NCBI GenBank assembly: GCA_900100895.1 | Contig: FMTX01000008.1 | Coordinates: 62,001-126,000 of the forward strand | Origin: Lachnospiraceae bacterium YSD2013 | Lineage (GTDB): Bacteria; Bacillota; Clostridia; Lachnospirales; Lachnospiraceae | DNA length: 64,000 bases | Direction of reading: 5' to 3' | In this document: in pieces, positions 34,687 through 43,316 of the stretch | Layout: each line of letters opens with the position of its first letter | Numbering within the stretch: the first letter of the stretch is position 1 | Translations under genes and position numbers: made by a program | Notes under the pieces: generated by a model | Databases searched by the model: none | What the model saw: only the letters and a program-made list of their open reading frames with translations | Told to the model about the DNA's origin: nothing

Positions 34687-34783
34687 TTGTAACCCCCCAA
34701 TACATTATATAGTTTTTTGCTATACCCCATAAGAAGAAATACCTTCTCTAAGACAGACAGTAGACCTCTACTGTCTGTTTTAC
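34687..34783 (+). ncRNA. candidate small RNA between ftsH and the GH13 gene
   Basis: A predicted transcript of about 95 bases runs from the promoter at 34654-34681 to a strong intrinsic terminator. It contains no ORF with a ribosome site. Three hairpins can be drawn: TATAG/CTATA (34708-34724), AGAAG/CTTCT (34732-34747) and the 11-bp terminator stem. It does not match any RNA family I recognise by eye. It could equally be the 3' end of the ftsH transcript. Confidence 0.35.
34753..34783 (+). terminator. strong intrinsic terminator downstream of ftsH
   Basis: ACAGACAGTAG and CTACTGTCTGT form a perfect 11-bp stem around ACCT, followed by TTTTA. It lies 160 bases after the ftsH stop, unusually far for a simple gene end. 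Confidence 0.9.
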
Positions 34784-34804
34784 TATTCAAAAATATATAT
34801 AAAC

Positions 34805-34813
34805 TGATATAAT
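34805..34813 (+). promoter_or_regulatory. extended -10 promoter of the GH13 gene, with a long leader
   Basis: TGA-TATAAT is a consensus extended -10. The leader to the ATG at 34970 is about 150 bases. It contains small inverted repeats such as GATGC/GCATC (34919-34935) but nothing I recognise as a riboswitch. Confidence 0.5.
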
Positions 34814-34969
34814 GTTTTTAGTACTTATAAAGTATGGTTATGCGGGCGATAACATGATGCGTTAACTATTAAGTAGTATGATGGGATATCAAAGTTTTTG
34901 AATACCTTATGCTGCAGGATGCGAGGCTGGCATCACGGCATCATTGTTAGGATATATTAGGGTAAGAAG

Positions 34970-37066
34970 ATGAATCATCAGTTTAACGATAAAATAGAAC
35001 ATAATCTGTGGTACATCAACACAATGCGACCTATCTTTATCAAGAAGGCGCTCTATGCTGATACCACGGCCAATTATTTAAATCCCCCTGAGCCGGCTCC
35101 TTTTTCCGAGGTGACGGTTTCTTTCAGGACGGCTATAGACAATGTGGATGAGGTATCACTTGTGGTACAGGACGAAGTTCATCCCATGACTGTTACCAGC
35201 AGTAACAAGTGGTTTGACTTTTACTCATGCACCATCACCCTTTCGGACAAAGAAATCCCTTATTATTTCAAAGTAAGAGTCGGAAGACTTCAATACATCT
35301 ACGACAGCGCGGGAGTTTCAAGAGACAGTGAGTCCAGAAATCCCTTCTTTATCGTGCCCGGATTCCACACTCCGGATTGGGCCAAGGGAGCTGTCATGTA
35401 CCAGATATACACCGAACGTTTCTGCAACGGCGATCCTTCGAATGACGTTGAGACGGGCGAGTACTATTATGTAGGCGGCCCTGTTCAGAAGATTGAAGAC
35501 TGGTATAAGGTTCCTGCCATAGACGGTACCAAGGAATTCTACGGCGGCGACCTTCAGGGTGTTATCAATAAGCTTGATTATCTTAAGGACTTGGGAATAG
35601 ATGCAATCTATTTCAATCCTCTGTTTGTTTCGCCTTCCAATCACAAATACGATACGCAGGACTACGAGCACATCGACCCTCACTTCGGTAAGATTGTTGT
35701 GGACGGCGGCGAGTGCCTTAAGGATGGCGACACCGACAATAAACACGCCACCAAGTACCAGATAAGAGTATCGTCCCACGAGAATCTCGAGGCATCGGAT
35801 GCTTTATTCTGCGAGCTTGTGCGTCTTGCTCACGAAAAGGGCATTAAGGTCATCCTTGACGGCGTATTCAACCACTGCGGTTCATTCAATAAGTGGCTCG
35901 ACAGAGAACGTATATATGAAGACAGCGAGGGCTATGCCAAGGGCGCGTACGTGTCCGAGAACAGCCCTTACAGAGACTACTTTGACTTCAGGAACAAAGA
36001 AGGCTGGCCTTATAACGGCAGTTATGACGGATGGTGGGGCTATGATACCCTCCCGAAGCTTAATTATGAGGGCAGTAAGAATCTTTATGATAAAATAATC
36101 GAAATCGCCGCCAAGTGGGTTTCCGAGCCTTTCAACGCAGATGGCTGGAGACTTGACGTTGCAGCAGACTTGGGTCATTCGCCCGAGTTTAACCACGAGT
36201 TCTTTAAGAGATTCAGAAGCGCGGTTAAGTCTGCCAATCCCGAAGCTCTTATTCTGGCCGAGCACTATGGTGACCCCAAGAGCTGGTTAAACGGTCAGGA
36301 GTGGGACTCTGTCATGAACTATGATGCATTCATGGAGCCTGTAACCTGGTTCCTAACCGGTATGCAAAAGCACAGCGATGAGTTCCGAGGCGATCTTCTC
36401 GGCAACGCAGGCGCTTTCTTTGACACGATGTTATATGCGGGCAACAAGTTCTTTGCGCCTTCTAAACTGGTAGCAATGAATCAGCTGTCCAATCATGACC
36501 ACTCAAGATTCCTTACCAGAACTACGGGCAAGGTAGGTCGTATAGGAACACTCGGTGCCGCTGCGGCAAGCGAAGGCGCCGACAAAGCAGTAATGCGTCT
36601 TGCAGTCATCATGCAGATGACCTGGATAGGCGCGCCCACCATTTATTATGGTGACGAAGCAGGCCTCGCCGGCTTCACGGATCCCGACAACAGACGTACA
36701 TACCCCTGGGGCAATGAAGATAAGCAGCTTATCGGCTTCCACAGGGAAATGATACGCATTCACAAAGAAAATTTCGAATTAAAGAGCGGTTCGCTTGTTA
36801 AGCTTCTTTCGGAGAACTATGCACTTTCTTATGCAAGATTTTCAAGAGACACCTGCGTAGTTGTCATCATCAACAGAGACGAAGCCGAGAGAACATTTAC
36901 GGTACCCGTATGGCAGGCGGCTCCCGTTTCGGAACGCTTGGAGCAGATTATTCTTTCGACACGCGAAGGATACTCGATAGACAGAAGAATTCACAATCTC
37001 GACGGAGGTTCGCTTGTTATAACGCTTCCGCCGGTTTCGGGTGTCGTGCTTAGAACCGAGCGATAA
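34970..37066 (+). CDS. GH13 alpha-glucosidase / neopullulanase-like amylase
   Basis: A 698-residue protein without signal peptide, so probably cytoplasmic. An N-terminal beta-sandwich like CBM34 (about 20-130) precedes the TIM barrel. The barrel has the four GH13 regions: VILDGVFNHCG, DGWRLDVAADLG (nucleophile Asp), ILAEHYGDP (acid/base Glu) and QLSNHDHSRF (third Asp). A C-terminal beta-domain closes it. The layout fits neopullulanase/cyclomaltodextrinase enzymes that cut imported malto-oligosaccharides. The ribosome site (AGGGTAAGAAG) is weak. It appears monocistronic with its own promoter. Confidence 0.9.
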   Translation: MNHQFNDKIEHNLWYINTMRPIFIKKALYADTTANYLNPPEPAPFSEVTVSFRTAIDNVDEVSLVVQDEVHPMTVTSSNKWFDFYSCTITLSDKEIPYYFKVRVGRLQYIYDSAGVSRDSESRNPFFIVPGFHTPDWAKGAVMYQIYTERFCNGDPSNDVETGEYYYVGGPVQKIEDWYKVPAIDGTKEFYGGDLQGVINKLDYLKDLGIDAIYFNPLFVSPSNHKYDTQDYEHIDPHFGKIVVDGGECLKDGDTDNKHATKYQIRVSSHENLEASDALFCELVRLAHEKGIKVILDGVFNHCGSFNKWLDRERIYEDSEGYAKGAYVSENSPYRDYFDFRNKEGWPYNGSYDGWWGYDTLPKLNYEGSKNLYDKIIEIAAKWVSEPFNADGWRLDVAADLGHSPEFNHEFFKRFRSAVKSANPEALILAEHYGDPKSWLNGQEWDSVMNYDAFMEPVTWFLTGMQKHSDEFRGDLLGNAGAFFDTMLYAGNKFFAPSKLVAMNQLSNHDHSRFLTRTTGKVGRIGTLGAAAASEGADKAVMRLAVIMQMTWIGAPTIYYGDEAGLAGFTDPDNRRTYPWGNEDKQLIGFHREMIRIHKENFELKSGSLVKLLSENYALSYARFSRDTCVVVIINRDEAERTFTVPVWQAAPVSERLEQIILSTREGYSIDRRIHNLDGGSLVITLPPVSGVVLRTER

Positions 37067-37103
37067 TTAATTCGGTAATTGGGTTATTTATGGAGATTTA
37101 CAA

Positions 37104-39035
37104 ATGATTTACCAGATTCATAACGGTGCGGTTATGTATGGTGGGGATACCATACTCTCCGGCATCAATTTTGAGATAAAGAACAACAGAGAAAAAATAG
37201 CGGTCGTAGGCCGAAACGGTTGCGGTAAGACCACCCTCCTTAAGCTCATCACAGGCGAGGTGGATCTTGCCAAGCGTGACTCCGACGAGGACATCTACAT
37301 TGCCAAGACCGGCAATCCTCAGATCGGCTACCTTAAGCAGATGGCTTTTGCCGATGATACCGTCACTCTCGAGACAGAGGTTAAGAAGGTATTTGAACCG
37401 ATTCGTGCCATGCAGCGTACCATGGATGATATGGTAGCCCGCATGCAGACCGACCACTCAGAGAAGTTACTCGAGCAATATACCCGCCTACAGGAGCAGT
37501 TTAATTACATAGGCGGCTATTATTATGAAAAAGAATACGAAATCGTCCTCAAGAAATTCGGCTTTACCGACGAGGATAAGAAGAAGCCCCTCTCAGATTT
37601 TTCGGGAGGTCAGCGTACCAAGATTGCTTTTGTAAAGCTTCTTTTGGAGAAGCCTGACATACTTCTTCTTGACGAGCCTACCAACCACCTTGATATCGAG
37701 ACGGTTGAGTGGCTTGAAGGATACTTAAAGGACTACCCCCGCGCCATCGTGCTCGTGTCTCATGACCGAATGTTCCTTGATAACATCGTCGAGACCGTAT
37801 ACGAAATCGAATACGGCAAGATGACACGCTACAGCGGTAACTACACTAAGTTCATCGAGCTTAAGAAAGAAGCCTACGAGAAGCAAAAGAAAGACTACGA
37901 AGCCCAGCAGAAAGAGATTAAGCGTCTGCGTGACTGGGTTGAGCAGTGGAAGAACACACCTACCAAGGTTGCGACCGCACGCTCGAAGCTCAAAGCAATT
38001 GAGCACATGGAGATAGTCGAAGCTCCCGATAGATACGACACCAAGAGTTTTAAGGCCTCTTTTGTACCGCTGCGTGAAACCGGTAAGGACGTGTTGTTTG
38101 TAAAGGACCTCGGAATCGGTTACGACAAGCTCCTTGAAACCGTCAATCTCGACATGAAAAAGGGCGAGAAAATAGGCATTATCGGTGGCAACGGTATCGG
38201 TAAGTCTACGTTTCTTAAAACGCTCGTGGGAACGGTTGAGCCGCTTTCCGGAGAGTTTAAGTATGGTGTGAACGTTGACGTCGGATATTTCGACCAGCAG
38301 ATGGCTCAGTACACATCCGACAAGACTGTTATAGACGATTACTGGGACATGTTCCCCAATCTTACCGAGACAGAGGTAAGAAGCGATCTCGGAGCCTTTC
38401 TTCTTCGAGGCGACGATGTATTTAAGCAGGTAAGTATGCTTTCGGGAGGCGAGAGAGTCCGTCTGGCGCTTTGTAAGATATTTAAGACCGGCCCCAACTT
38501 CTTAATCCTCGACGAGCCTACGAACCACATGGACATCGTCGGCAAGGAAACGCTTGAAAGTATGCTCAAGGACTTCGCCGGTTCCGTAATATTCGTATCT
38601 CACGACAGATACTTTGTTAAGAAGGTTGCATCAAGACTCCTTGAATTCACCTCTGACGGAGTTAAGACTTACGACTTCGGATACGAAGAGTATGAGGAGA
38701 AGCGTAACGGCGGCAACGATTCCAAGATTGATTTTGGCGCCTCCAAGAAGCAGGAAGCCGTAACCGAGCAGCCCAAGTCCTCTCAGAACGCTTACAACAA
38801 CCCCGGCAAAGAACGCTCCAAGATTCAAAAGAAAATGGAGAAGTTAGAGGAACAGATATCCGGCCTGGAAGATACCATCGCGGCCAAAAAGGACGAACTT
38901 CAGAATCCCGCGTACGCTTCCAACTACTCAAAGCTTACCGAGATTCAAGGCGAAATCGACGCTGCGGAAGAGAATCTTCTTAATCTCATGGACGAGTGGG
39001 GAGAGCTCGACAAATCTCTTTCGGAACTTGGCTAA
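37104..39035 (+). CDS. ABC-F family ATP-binding protein
   Basis: A 643-residue cytoplasmic protein with two ABC ATPase domains and no membrane segments. Walker A sequences are VVGRNGCGKTTLLKL and IGGNGIGKSTFLKTL; signatures are FSGGQRTKIAF and LSGGERVRLAL. Between them lies the charged helical linker (about 240-300; RLRDWVEQWKNTPTKVATARSKLK) that reaches into the ribosome in this family. A C-terminal coiled coil (about 570-640) follows. ABC-F proteins act on stalled ribosomes or protect them from antibiotics; the length and tail suit the housekeeping YdiF/Uup type. Confidence 0.9.
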   Translation: MIYQIHNGAVMYGGDTILSGINFEIKNNREKIAVVGRNGCGKTTLLKLITGEVDLAKRDSDEDIYIAKTGNPQIGYLKQMAFADDTVTLETEVKKVFEPIRAMQRTMDDMVARMQTDHSEKLLEQYTRLQEQFNYIGGYYYEKEYEIVLKKFGFTDEDKKKPLSDFSGGQRTKIAFVKLLLEKPDILLLDEPTNHLDIETVEWLEGYLKDYPRAIVLVSHDRMFLDNIVETVYEIEYGKMTRYSGNYTKFIELKKEAYEKQKKDYEAQQKEIKRLRDWVEQWKNTPTKVATARSKLKAIEHMEIVEAPDRYDTKSFKASFVPLRETGKDVLFVKDLGIGYDKLLETVNLDMKKGEKIGIIGGNGIGKSTFLKTLVGTVEPLSGEFKYGVNVDVGYFDQQMAQYTSDKTVIDDYWDMFPNLTETEVRSDLGAFLLRGDDVFKQVSMLSGGERVRLALCKIFKTGPNFLILDEPTNHMDIVGKETLESMLKDFAGSVIFVSHDRYFVKKVASRLLEFTSDGVKTYDFGYEEYEEKRNGGNDSKIDFGASKKQEAVTEQPKSSQNAYNNPGKERSKIQKKMEKLEEQISGLEDTIAAKKDELQNPAYASNYSKLTEIQGEIDAAEENLLNLMDEWGELDKSLSELG

Positions 39036-39041
39036 AACGAA

Positions 39042-39070
39042 TTGACAAACACATTTAACTATTATAGAAT
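39042..39070 (+). promoter_or_regulatory. sigma-A promoter of tRNA-Gly
   Basis: TTGACA (39042-39047) and TAGAAT (39065-39070) with a 17-base spacer, 36 bases upstream of the tRNA. Confidence 0.85.
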
Positions 39071-39100
39071 ATGGCTTGTTGTGAGATACAAGCCATATTT
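39071..39100 (+). terminator. probable terminator of the ABC-F gene, nested at the tRNA start region
   Basis: ATGGCTTGT/ACAAGCCAT is a perfect 9-bp stem with an eight-base loop, followed by ATTTTATT. It overlaps the predicted tRNA transcript start (about 39077), so it would stop read-through from the ABC-F gene without folding in the tRNA transcript. Confidence 0.65.
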
Positions 39101-39106
39101 TATTAC

Positions 39107-39177
39107 GCGGGTGTAGTTCAATGGTAGAACACCAGCCTTCCAAGCTGGATACGTGGGTTCGATTCCCATCACCCGCT
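39107..39177 (+). tRNA. tRNA-Gly (anticodon UCC)
   Basis: The 71-base sequence folds as a cloverleaf. The acceptor stem is GCGGGTG/CACCCGC with discriminator T. The D arm contains AGTTCAATGGTAGAAC, the anticodon stem is CCAGC/GCTGG with loop CTTCCAA, and the T arm contains GTGGG-TTCGATT-CCCAT. The 3' CCA is not encoded. It reads GGA (and other GGN by wobble) codons. Confidence 0.97.
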
Positions 39178-39185
39178 TTTATCAT

Positions 39186-39217
39186 GCTCTGAAGTCAATG
39201 ATTTCAGAGCTTTTTTA
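39186..39217 (+). terminator. intrinsic terminator after tRNA-Gly
   Basis: GCTCTGAA/TTCAGAGC with an eight-to-nine-base loop, followed by six Ts. Confidence 0.92.
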
Positions 39218-39293
39218 TTACAGAATTGCGACTTTTTTAAGTTGCGAAGCGTCGTTTCATATACTAAAATTGTTAGAAGAAAGGAACGTAACG

Positions 39294-40778
39294 ATGCTTT
39301 TTAATTCCGTACAATTTTTCGCATTCTTTCCCATAGTAATGCTTTTATATATATTGATTCCCCAAAAGGCCAAGATGTACTGGTTGCTTGTGGCCAGCTA
39401 CTTCTTTTACATGTGTTGGAATCCAAAATATATAGTTCTTATACTCTTCACCACAGTCGTGACTTACATAGCGGGACTGCTGATTGGCAGGGCGACCGGG
39501 ACTTCAGGAAAGAAGTTCTGGCTGGTATCTGCAATCGTAGTGAATCTCGCGGTGCTCTTTACTTTTAAGTATCTTGACTTTTTCTTTTTGAATTTGAATA
39601 AGATTTTAAGTCTTGTGGGCATTCAGGCTGTCGATAAGCCTTTTGACTTCCTGCTTCCCGTCGGAATTTCTTTTTATACATTCCAGGCTATCGGATATGT
39701 TGTCGATGTGTATCGCGGCGATTCGCAGGCGGAGAAGAACTTCTTTAAATATGCATTGTTTGTAAGCTTCTTCCCTCAGCTTGTGGCAGGACCTATCGAG
39801 AGAAGCGGTAAACTTATCAAGCAGATAGACGACCTTGGCAAAAGAAGGCTTTGGAGCTACAAGGGAGTTGTTTCGGGCCTTGGTATGATGCTTTGGGGAT
39901 TGTTCGTTAAGATGGTAATTGCTGACAGAATAGCGATTTTTGTCGATGCGGTCCACAGCGATATATACGTGGCCGGTACGATTGAGACTTTCATTGCGAT
40001 GTTAGGTTTCTCGGTTCAGATATACGCCGACTTTGCCGGATATTCCGCAGTTGCCATTGGCGCTGCCAGAATAATAGGTATCGACCTTATGGAGAACTTC
40101 AACACGCCTCTATTTGCCACAAGTATCGCAGATTTCTGGCGCAGATGGCACATTTCCCTGACTACGTGGTTCAGAGATTACATCTACATCCCTTTGGGCG
40201 GTAACCGTCGTGGCAAGCTTACCAAGTACAGAAACATCATGGTTACATTCCTCATAAGCGGCCTCTGGCACGGGGCTTCGTGGAAATACGTTGTTTGGGG
40301 CGGCATTCACGGCGTTTATCAGATTATCGCCGACATTGTTAAGCCTTTAAGAGACTGGATTGATGATAAGCTTAAAGTGCAAAAGAACGTGTTCAGCTAC
40401 CGTTTCGGAAAAGTCCTCGGAACCAACCTTTTGGTCAGCTTTGCACTTATCTTTTTCCGCGCGGGATCGCTCACGATTGCACTTAAGTACATCCTCAGAA
40501 TGTTTACCAAGTGGAACCCCTGGGTAATCTTTAACGACAGCCTTTATAACTGGGGGCTGAATCATTTTGAAGCAGGAATACTGTTTGCATCTCTCGTACT
40601 GCTTCTTTTTGTATCTATCGTAAGATACAAGAAACAGCTTGATATCGGAGAGTTCCTGTTTAAGCAGAATATGGTTTTCAGGTGGGCGGTATTTATTCTT
40701 TTGCTGGTAGCGATAATTGTATTCGGCGAGTACGGTGCCGAATTTGCATCCAATAAATTTATCTATTTTGACTTTTAA
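39294..40778 (+). CDS. MBOAT family O-acyltransferase
   Basis: A 494-residue polytopic protein. The start is at ATG 39294 (AAAGGAACG upstream); longer in-frame starts would run through the tRNA and are discarded. It begins MLFNSVQFFAFFPIVMLLY, the classic AlgI/DltB-family start. It has the FFPQLVAGPIERSGKLIKQ block, the FNTPLFATSIADFWRRWHISL motif and the catalytic His in GLWHGASWKYVVWG. MBOAT proteins pass acyl groups across the membrane for addition to cell-surface polymers. The next gene encodes the usual external partner. Confidence 0.93.
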   Translation: MLFNSVQFFAFFPIVMLLYILIPQKAKMYWLLVASYFFYMCWNPKYIVLILFTTVVTYIAGLLIGRATGTSGKKFWLVSAIVVNLAVLFTFKYLDFFFLNLNKILSLVGIQAVDKPFDFLLPVGISFYTFQAIGYVVDVYRGDSQAEKNFFKYALFVSFFPQLVAGPIERSGKLIKQIDDLGKRRLWSYKGVVSGLGMMLWGLFVKMVIADRIAIFVDAVHSDIYVAGTIETFIAMLGFSVQIYADFAGYSAVAIGAARIIGIDLMENFNTPLFATSIADFWRRWHISLTTWFRDYIYIPLGGNRRGKLTKYRNIMVTFLISGLWHGASWKYVVWGGIHGVYQIIADIVKPLRDWIDDKLKVQKNVFSYRFGKVLGTNLLVSFALIFFRAGSLTIALKYILRMFTKWNPWVIFNDSLYNWGLNHFEAGILFASLVLLLFVSIVRYKKQLDIGEFLFKQNMVFRWAVFILLLVAIIVFGEYGAEFASNKFIYFDF

Positions 40779-40791
40779 ATAACGGGATAGT

Positions 40792-42207
40792 ATGAAATCA
40801 AGAATTACCAAGATAATCGCGGCCTTAGGCTTCGTAATAATTGCATATTTGTGTCTGGCGGCGGTGTACGGACCGCTTAGCTGGAAGGACACGTCCGGAG
40901 ACAAGATATCTTCACTGACTCAGTTGTACGAGACGGAAGACAACCTTGTGGATGTGGCGTTCCTCGGCTCGAGTCTGTGCTATTTCGGGACATACCCGGC
41001 ATATTATTGGGAAGACCTCGGTATTGCGGCGTTTGACATTGCGGTGTCGTCTCAGGACAGAATTTCGGGATATCACCATTTAAAGGAGCTCCTTAAGACG
41101 CAGTCTCCTAAAGTTGTGTTTGTGGAAGCACATGACATTTTGTATGACAAGCAGCAGATAATCGGCAATGAGTATCGCAACATGCTTTCCATGAAGCCGA
41201 GCGTCAATTCGGTTCAACTGATTACCGAAGGCGCGGACAAAAAAAGCTGGTTGGACTATCTTTTCCGCTTCCCGATAATACACAGCAGATACAAAGAACT
41301 TGAGAAAGATGATTTTGAGCTTCGTGCCCCTAATTACTTCGGACGCGGAGAATACATGACATGGGTTAAGAACGGTCAGGGAGTGCCGCCTTATGCCGAT
41401 GGAGCACCTTTCCCGGTTCCGCTTGATGCGGGTCAGACGAAGTGGCTTGAAGACCTCAAGGCCCTTTCGGCCAAGAAAGGCTTCGACCTCGTGCTTTATT
41501 TCGCTCCCGGATACATGACGGAAGAAGAGCAGGGCGTTGCGGATTCTGTAGCAGAATACGGACAAGCCAACGGCATACCCGTCATTGACTTTAATAAGAT
41601 CAGAGCAGAAATAAACTTTGATTACGACAACGATTTAATCGACAGCGGCCACAGCAACGCATATGGCGCAAGAAAGATGGCCGACTATTTTGAGCAGTAC
41701 CTCTCGGAAAGGTATTCTTTTACCGACCACCGAGGAGATTCAAGATATTGGCAGTGGGACAAGGACCTTGAGTGGTATTACAGCGCCAAGGCGATTCACG
41801 AGCTTAAAAGCGCAGAATTGTACGAAGAGTACATTTCCAAGTTATCGCAGTCTAAAGACGTGCTTGCGGTAATCAGCCTCGAAGGTGATTATACGGAAAG
41901 AGCCGAGACGGATTATTATGCTTCACTTGCCAAGCTTGGTATGACCGAAGAAGAATACAGAGCCGGCGGCAAGTGGATATACAAGAACGGAGAACTTACG
42001 AAGGTTCACGGAAATGATTTAAACGAAGCACCTTTCTTTTACCAATTAAGCAACACGGAGACCCTCAAGATATCGTATTACGGCGATTATATGCATGGGG
42101 AAAATATACTCATCAATAAGGACAGCTACTACAGTCTTGGGGATTTCATGAGCATCTTAACTTACGACTGCTTCACGGGCGAAGTGATTGAGGTGCGCGG
42201 ATTCTGA
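40792..42207 (+). CDS. SGNH-like O-acyltransferase partner of MBOAT (DltD/AlgJ-like)
   Basis: A 471-residue protein with one N-terminal membrane helix (about 8-28) and an external domain. The SGNH pattern is visible: block I in VAFLGSSLCYFG (nucleophile Ser) and block V in DSGHSNAYGARKMADY (Asp/His). The C-terminal 150 residues are extra relative to a minimal SGNH domain. It follows the MBOAT gene by 13 bases, as in other polysaccharide O-acetylation systems, and probably finishes transfer of an acyl group onto an exported glycan or teichoic acid. The acceptor is not known. Confidence 0.75.
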   Translation: MKSRITKIIAALGFVIIAYLCLAAVYGPLSWKDTSGDKISSLTQLYETEDNLVDVAFLGSSLCYFGTYPAYYWEDLGIAAFDIAVSSQDRISGYHHLKELLKTQSPKVVFVEAHDILYDKQQIIGNEYRNMLSMKPSVNSVQLITEGADKKSWLDYLFRFPIIHSRYKELEKDDFELRAPNYFGRGEYMTWVKNGQGVPPYADGAPFPVPLDAGQTKWLEDLKALSAKKGFDLVLYFAPGYMTEEEQGVADSVAEYGQANGIPVIDFNKIRAEINFDYDNDLIDSGHSNAYGARKMADYFEQYLSERYSFTDHRGDSRYWQWDKDLEWYYSAKAIHELKSAELYEEYISKLSQSKDVLAVISLEGDYTERAETDYYASLAKLGMTEEEYRAGGKWIYKNGELTKVHGNDLNEAPFFYQLSNTETLKISYYGDYMHGENILINKDSYYSLGDFMSILTYDCFTGEVIEVRGF

Positions 42208-42216
42208 CCGTATAAT
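42188..42216 (+). promoter_or_regulatory. sigma-A promoter of the DUF4003 gene
   Basis: TTGAGG (42188-42193) and TATAAT (42211-42216) with a 17-base spacer; the -35 lies in the last codons of the SGNH gene. Confidence 0.75.
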
Positions 42217-42264
42217 AGGAATGTAAGGGGAATATGAGAAAATGAAAGGTACAGGGTATAAGGT

Positions 42265-43275
42265 ATGAACGAGACACTTAACAAGTTAACAAGCAGATTT
42301 ATCGACGATTTTACAACCGCCAAGAAGGTCTATAAGCTTGACGGTTACTACGCAGCTTCATCGTATGCGGCTTCACTTCTGGGAAGCGATGTCAAAATCG
42401 ACGAAGACAGGCTCAAAGAAGCCAAAAAGCTTATCGGCAGACACTCTTCCGGATTTGTAAACATCAAGAGCACTCTGGCCAAAGAAGTTGCGGCGGCAGC
42501 AGTAGCGGAAAGCTCAGACCCTGACTATGCGGCTCAGAAGATTAACGAGCTTTACAACACACTCAGAAAGATTTGCTCCGGCTCAGATTTCTTCGGAGTG
42601 CCTGCATCAATTGTTTTTAAGTCGGTTCAGAACGTTCATTACGAGGACACCATTGAGAGGGTCAACGCGATATATAAAGGTCTCAGAAAGAAGCATCCTT
42701 TCTTGACCTCATACGAAGATATCGTCGGTTGTACACTCATGGCGCTTACCGATAAGAGCGTTGAAGACATTGTCAATGACAGCGAAGAGTGCTTCGACAT
42801 ACTTAAAAAGAAATTCGTTATCAATAACAATGCGCAGACCGTAGCTTGTGTTTTGAGCCTTTTCCCCGGAACTGCCGAGGAAAGATGCGATAAGGTAATC
42901 GCAGTCGAGAAGATTCTTAAGAAGGCAAAGATTTCTTTTGGAGACAGATCTCTCGGAACACTTGCTACAATCGCAATGGTCGTTAAGACTGAAGACCTTC
43001 AGAACTATATTAACGACGTAAGAGAGGTAAGTGACACTCTTAAGTCGGTGAGAGGGCTTGGCAATCTCGGAGTAGGAAGACAGTTTAGGAACCTTCTTTC
43101 TTCCGCAATTGTGACTGCCGCTTACTCCGGAGAGGAGAAGACCAATATAGAAGCATCTGCGGTTAACGGTATTGTGAGCACTATGTTCACTCAGCACCTT
43201 ATAATGGTGGCATGCATGTCCTACGCAATTTGTAGTGCAGCCAATAACGTACATTTTTCATCATCTTCTAACTAG
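42265..43275 (+). CDS. DUF4003 family protein
   Basis: A 336-residue soluble, mainly helical protein that I recall as DUF4003. Visible landmarks are LIGRHSSGFVNIKSTLAKEV, SDFFGVPASIVFKS, FLTSYEDIVGCTLMALTDK and AQTVACVLSLFPGTAEERC. No catalytic motif, signal or membrane segment is evident, although the last 40 residues are fairly hydrophobic. It precedes a cytosolic hybrid kinase gene by 41 bases and is probably co-transcribed with it, so a signalling link is possible. Function unknown. Confidence 0.7.
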   Translation: MNETLNKLTSRFIDDFTTAKKVYKLDGYYAASSYAASLLGSDVKIDEDRLKEAKKLIGRHSSGFVNIKSTLAKEVAAAAVAESSDPDYAAQKINELYNTLRKICSGSDFFGVPASIVFKSVQNVHYEDTIERVNAIYKGLRKKHPFLTSYEDIVGCTLMALTDKSVEDIVNDSEECFDILKKKFVINNNAQTVACVLSLFPGTAEERCDKVIAVEKILKKAKISFGDRSLGTLATIAMVVKTEDLQNYINDVREVSDTLKSVRGLGNLGVGRQFRNLLSSAIVTAAYSGEEKTNIEASAVNGIVSTMFTQHLIMVACMSYAICSAANNVHFSSSSN

Positions 43276-43316
43276 CGATATATTTCGGGGGATTACAAGT
43301 AAAGGAAGGTATCTCT

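Noticed and set aside
39153-39293. N-terminal extension of the MBOAT frame through the tRNA 3' end
   Set aside because: The extension would translate tRNA and terminator sequence. The ATG at 39294 has a ribosome site and gives the canonical MBOAT N-terminus.
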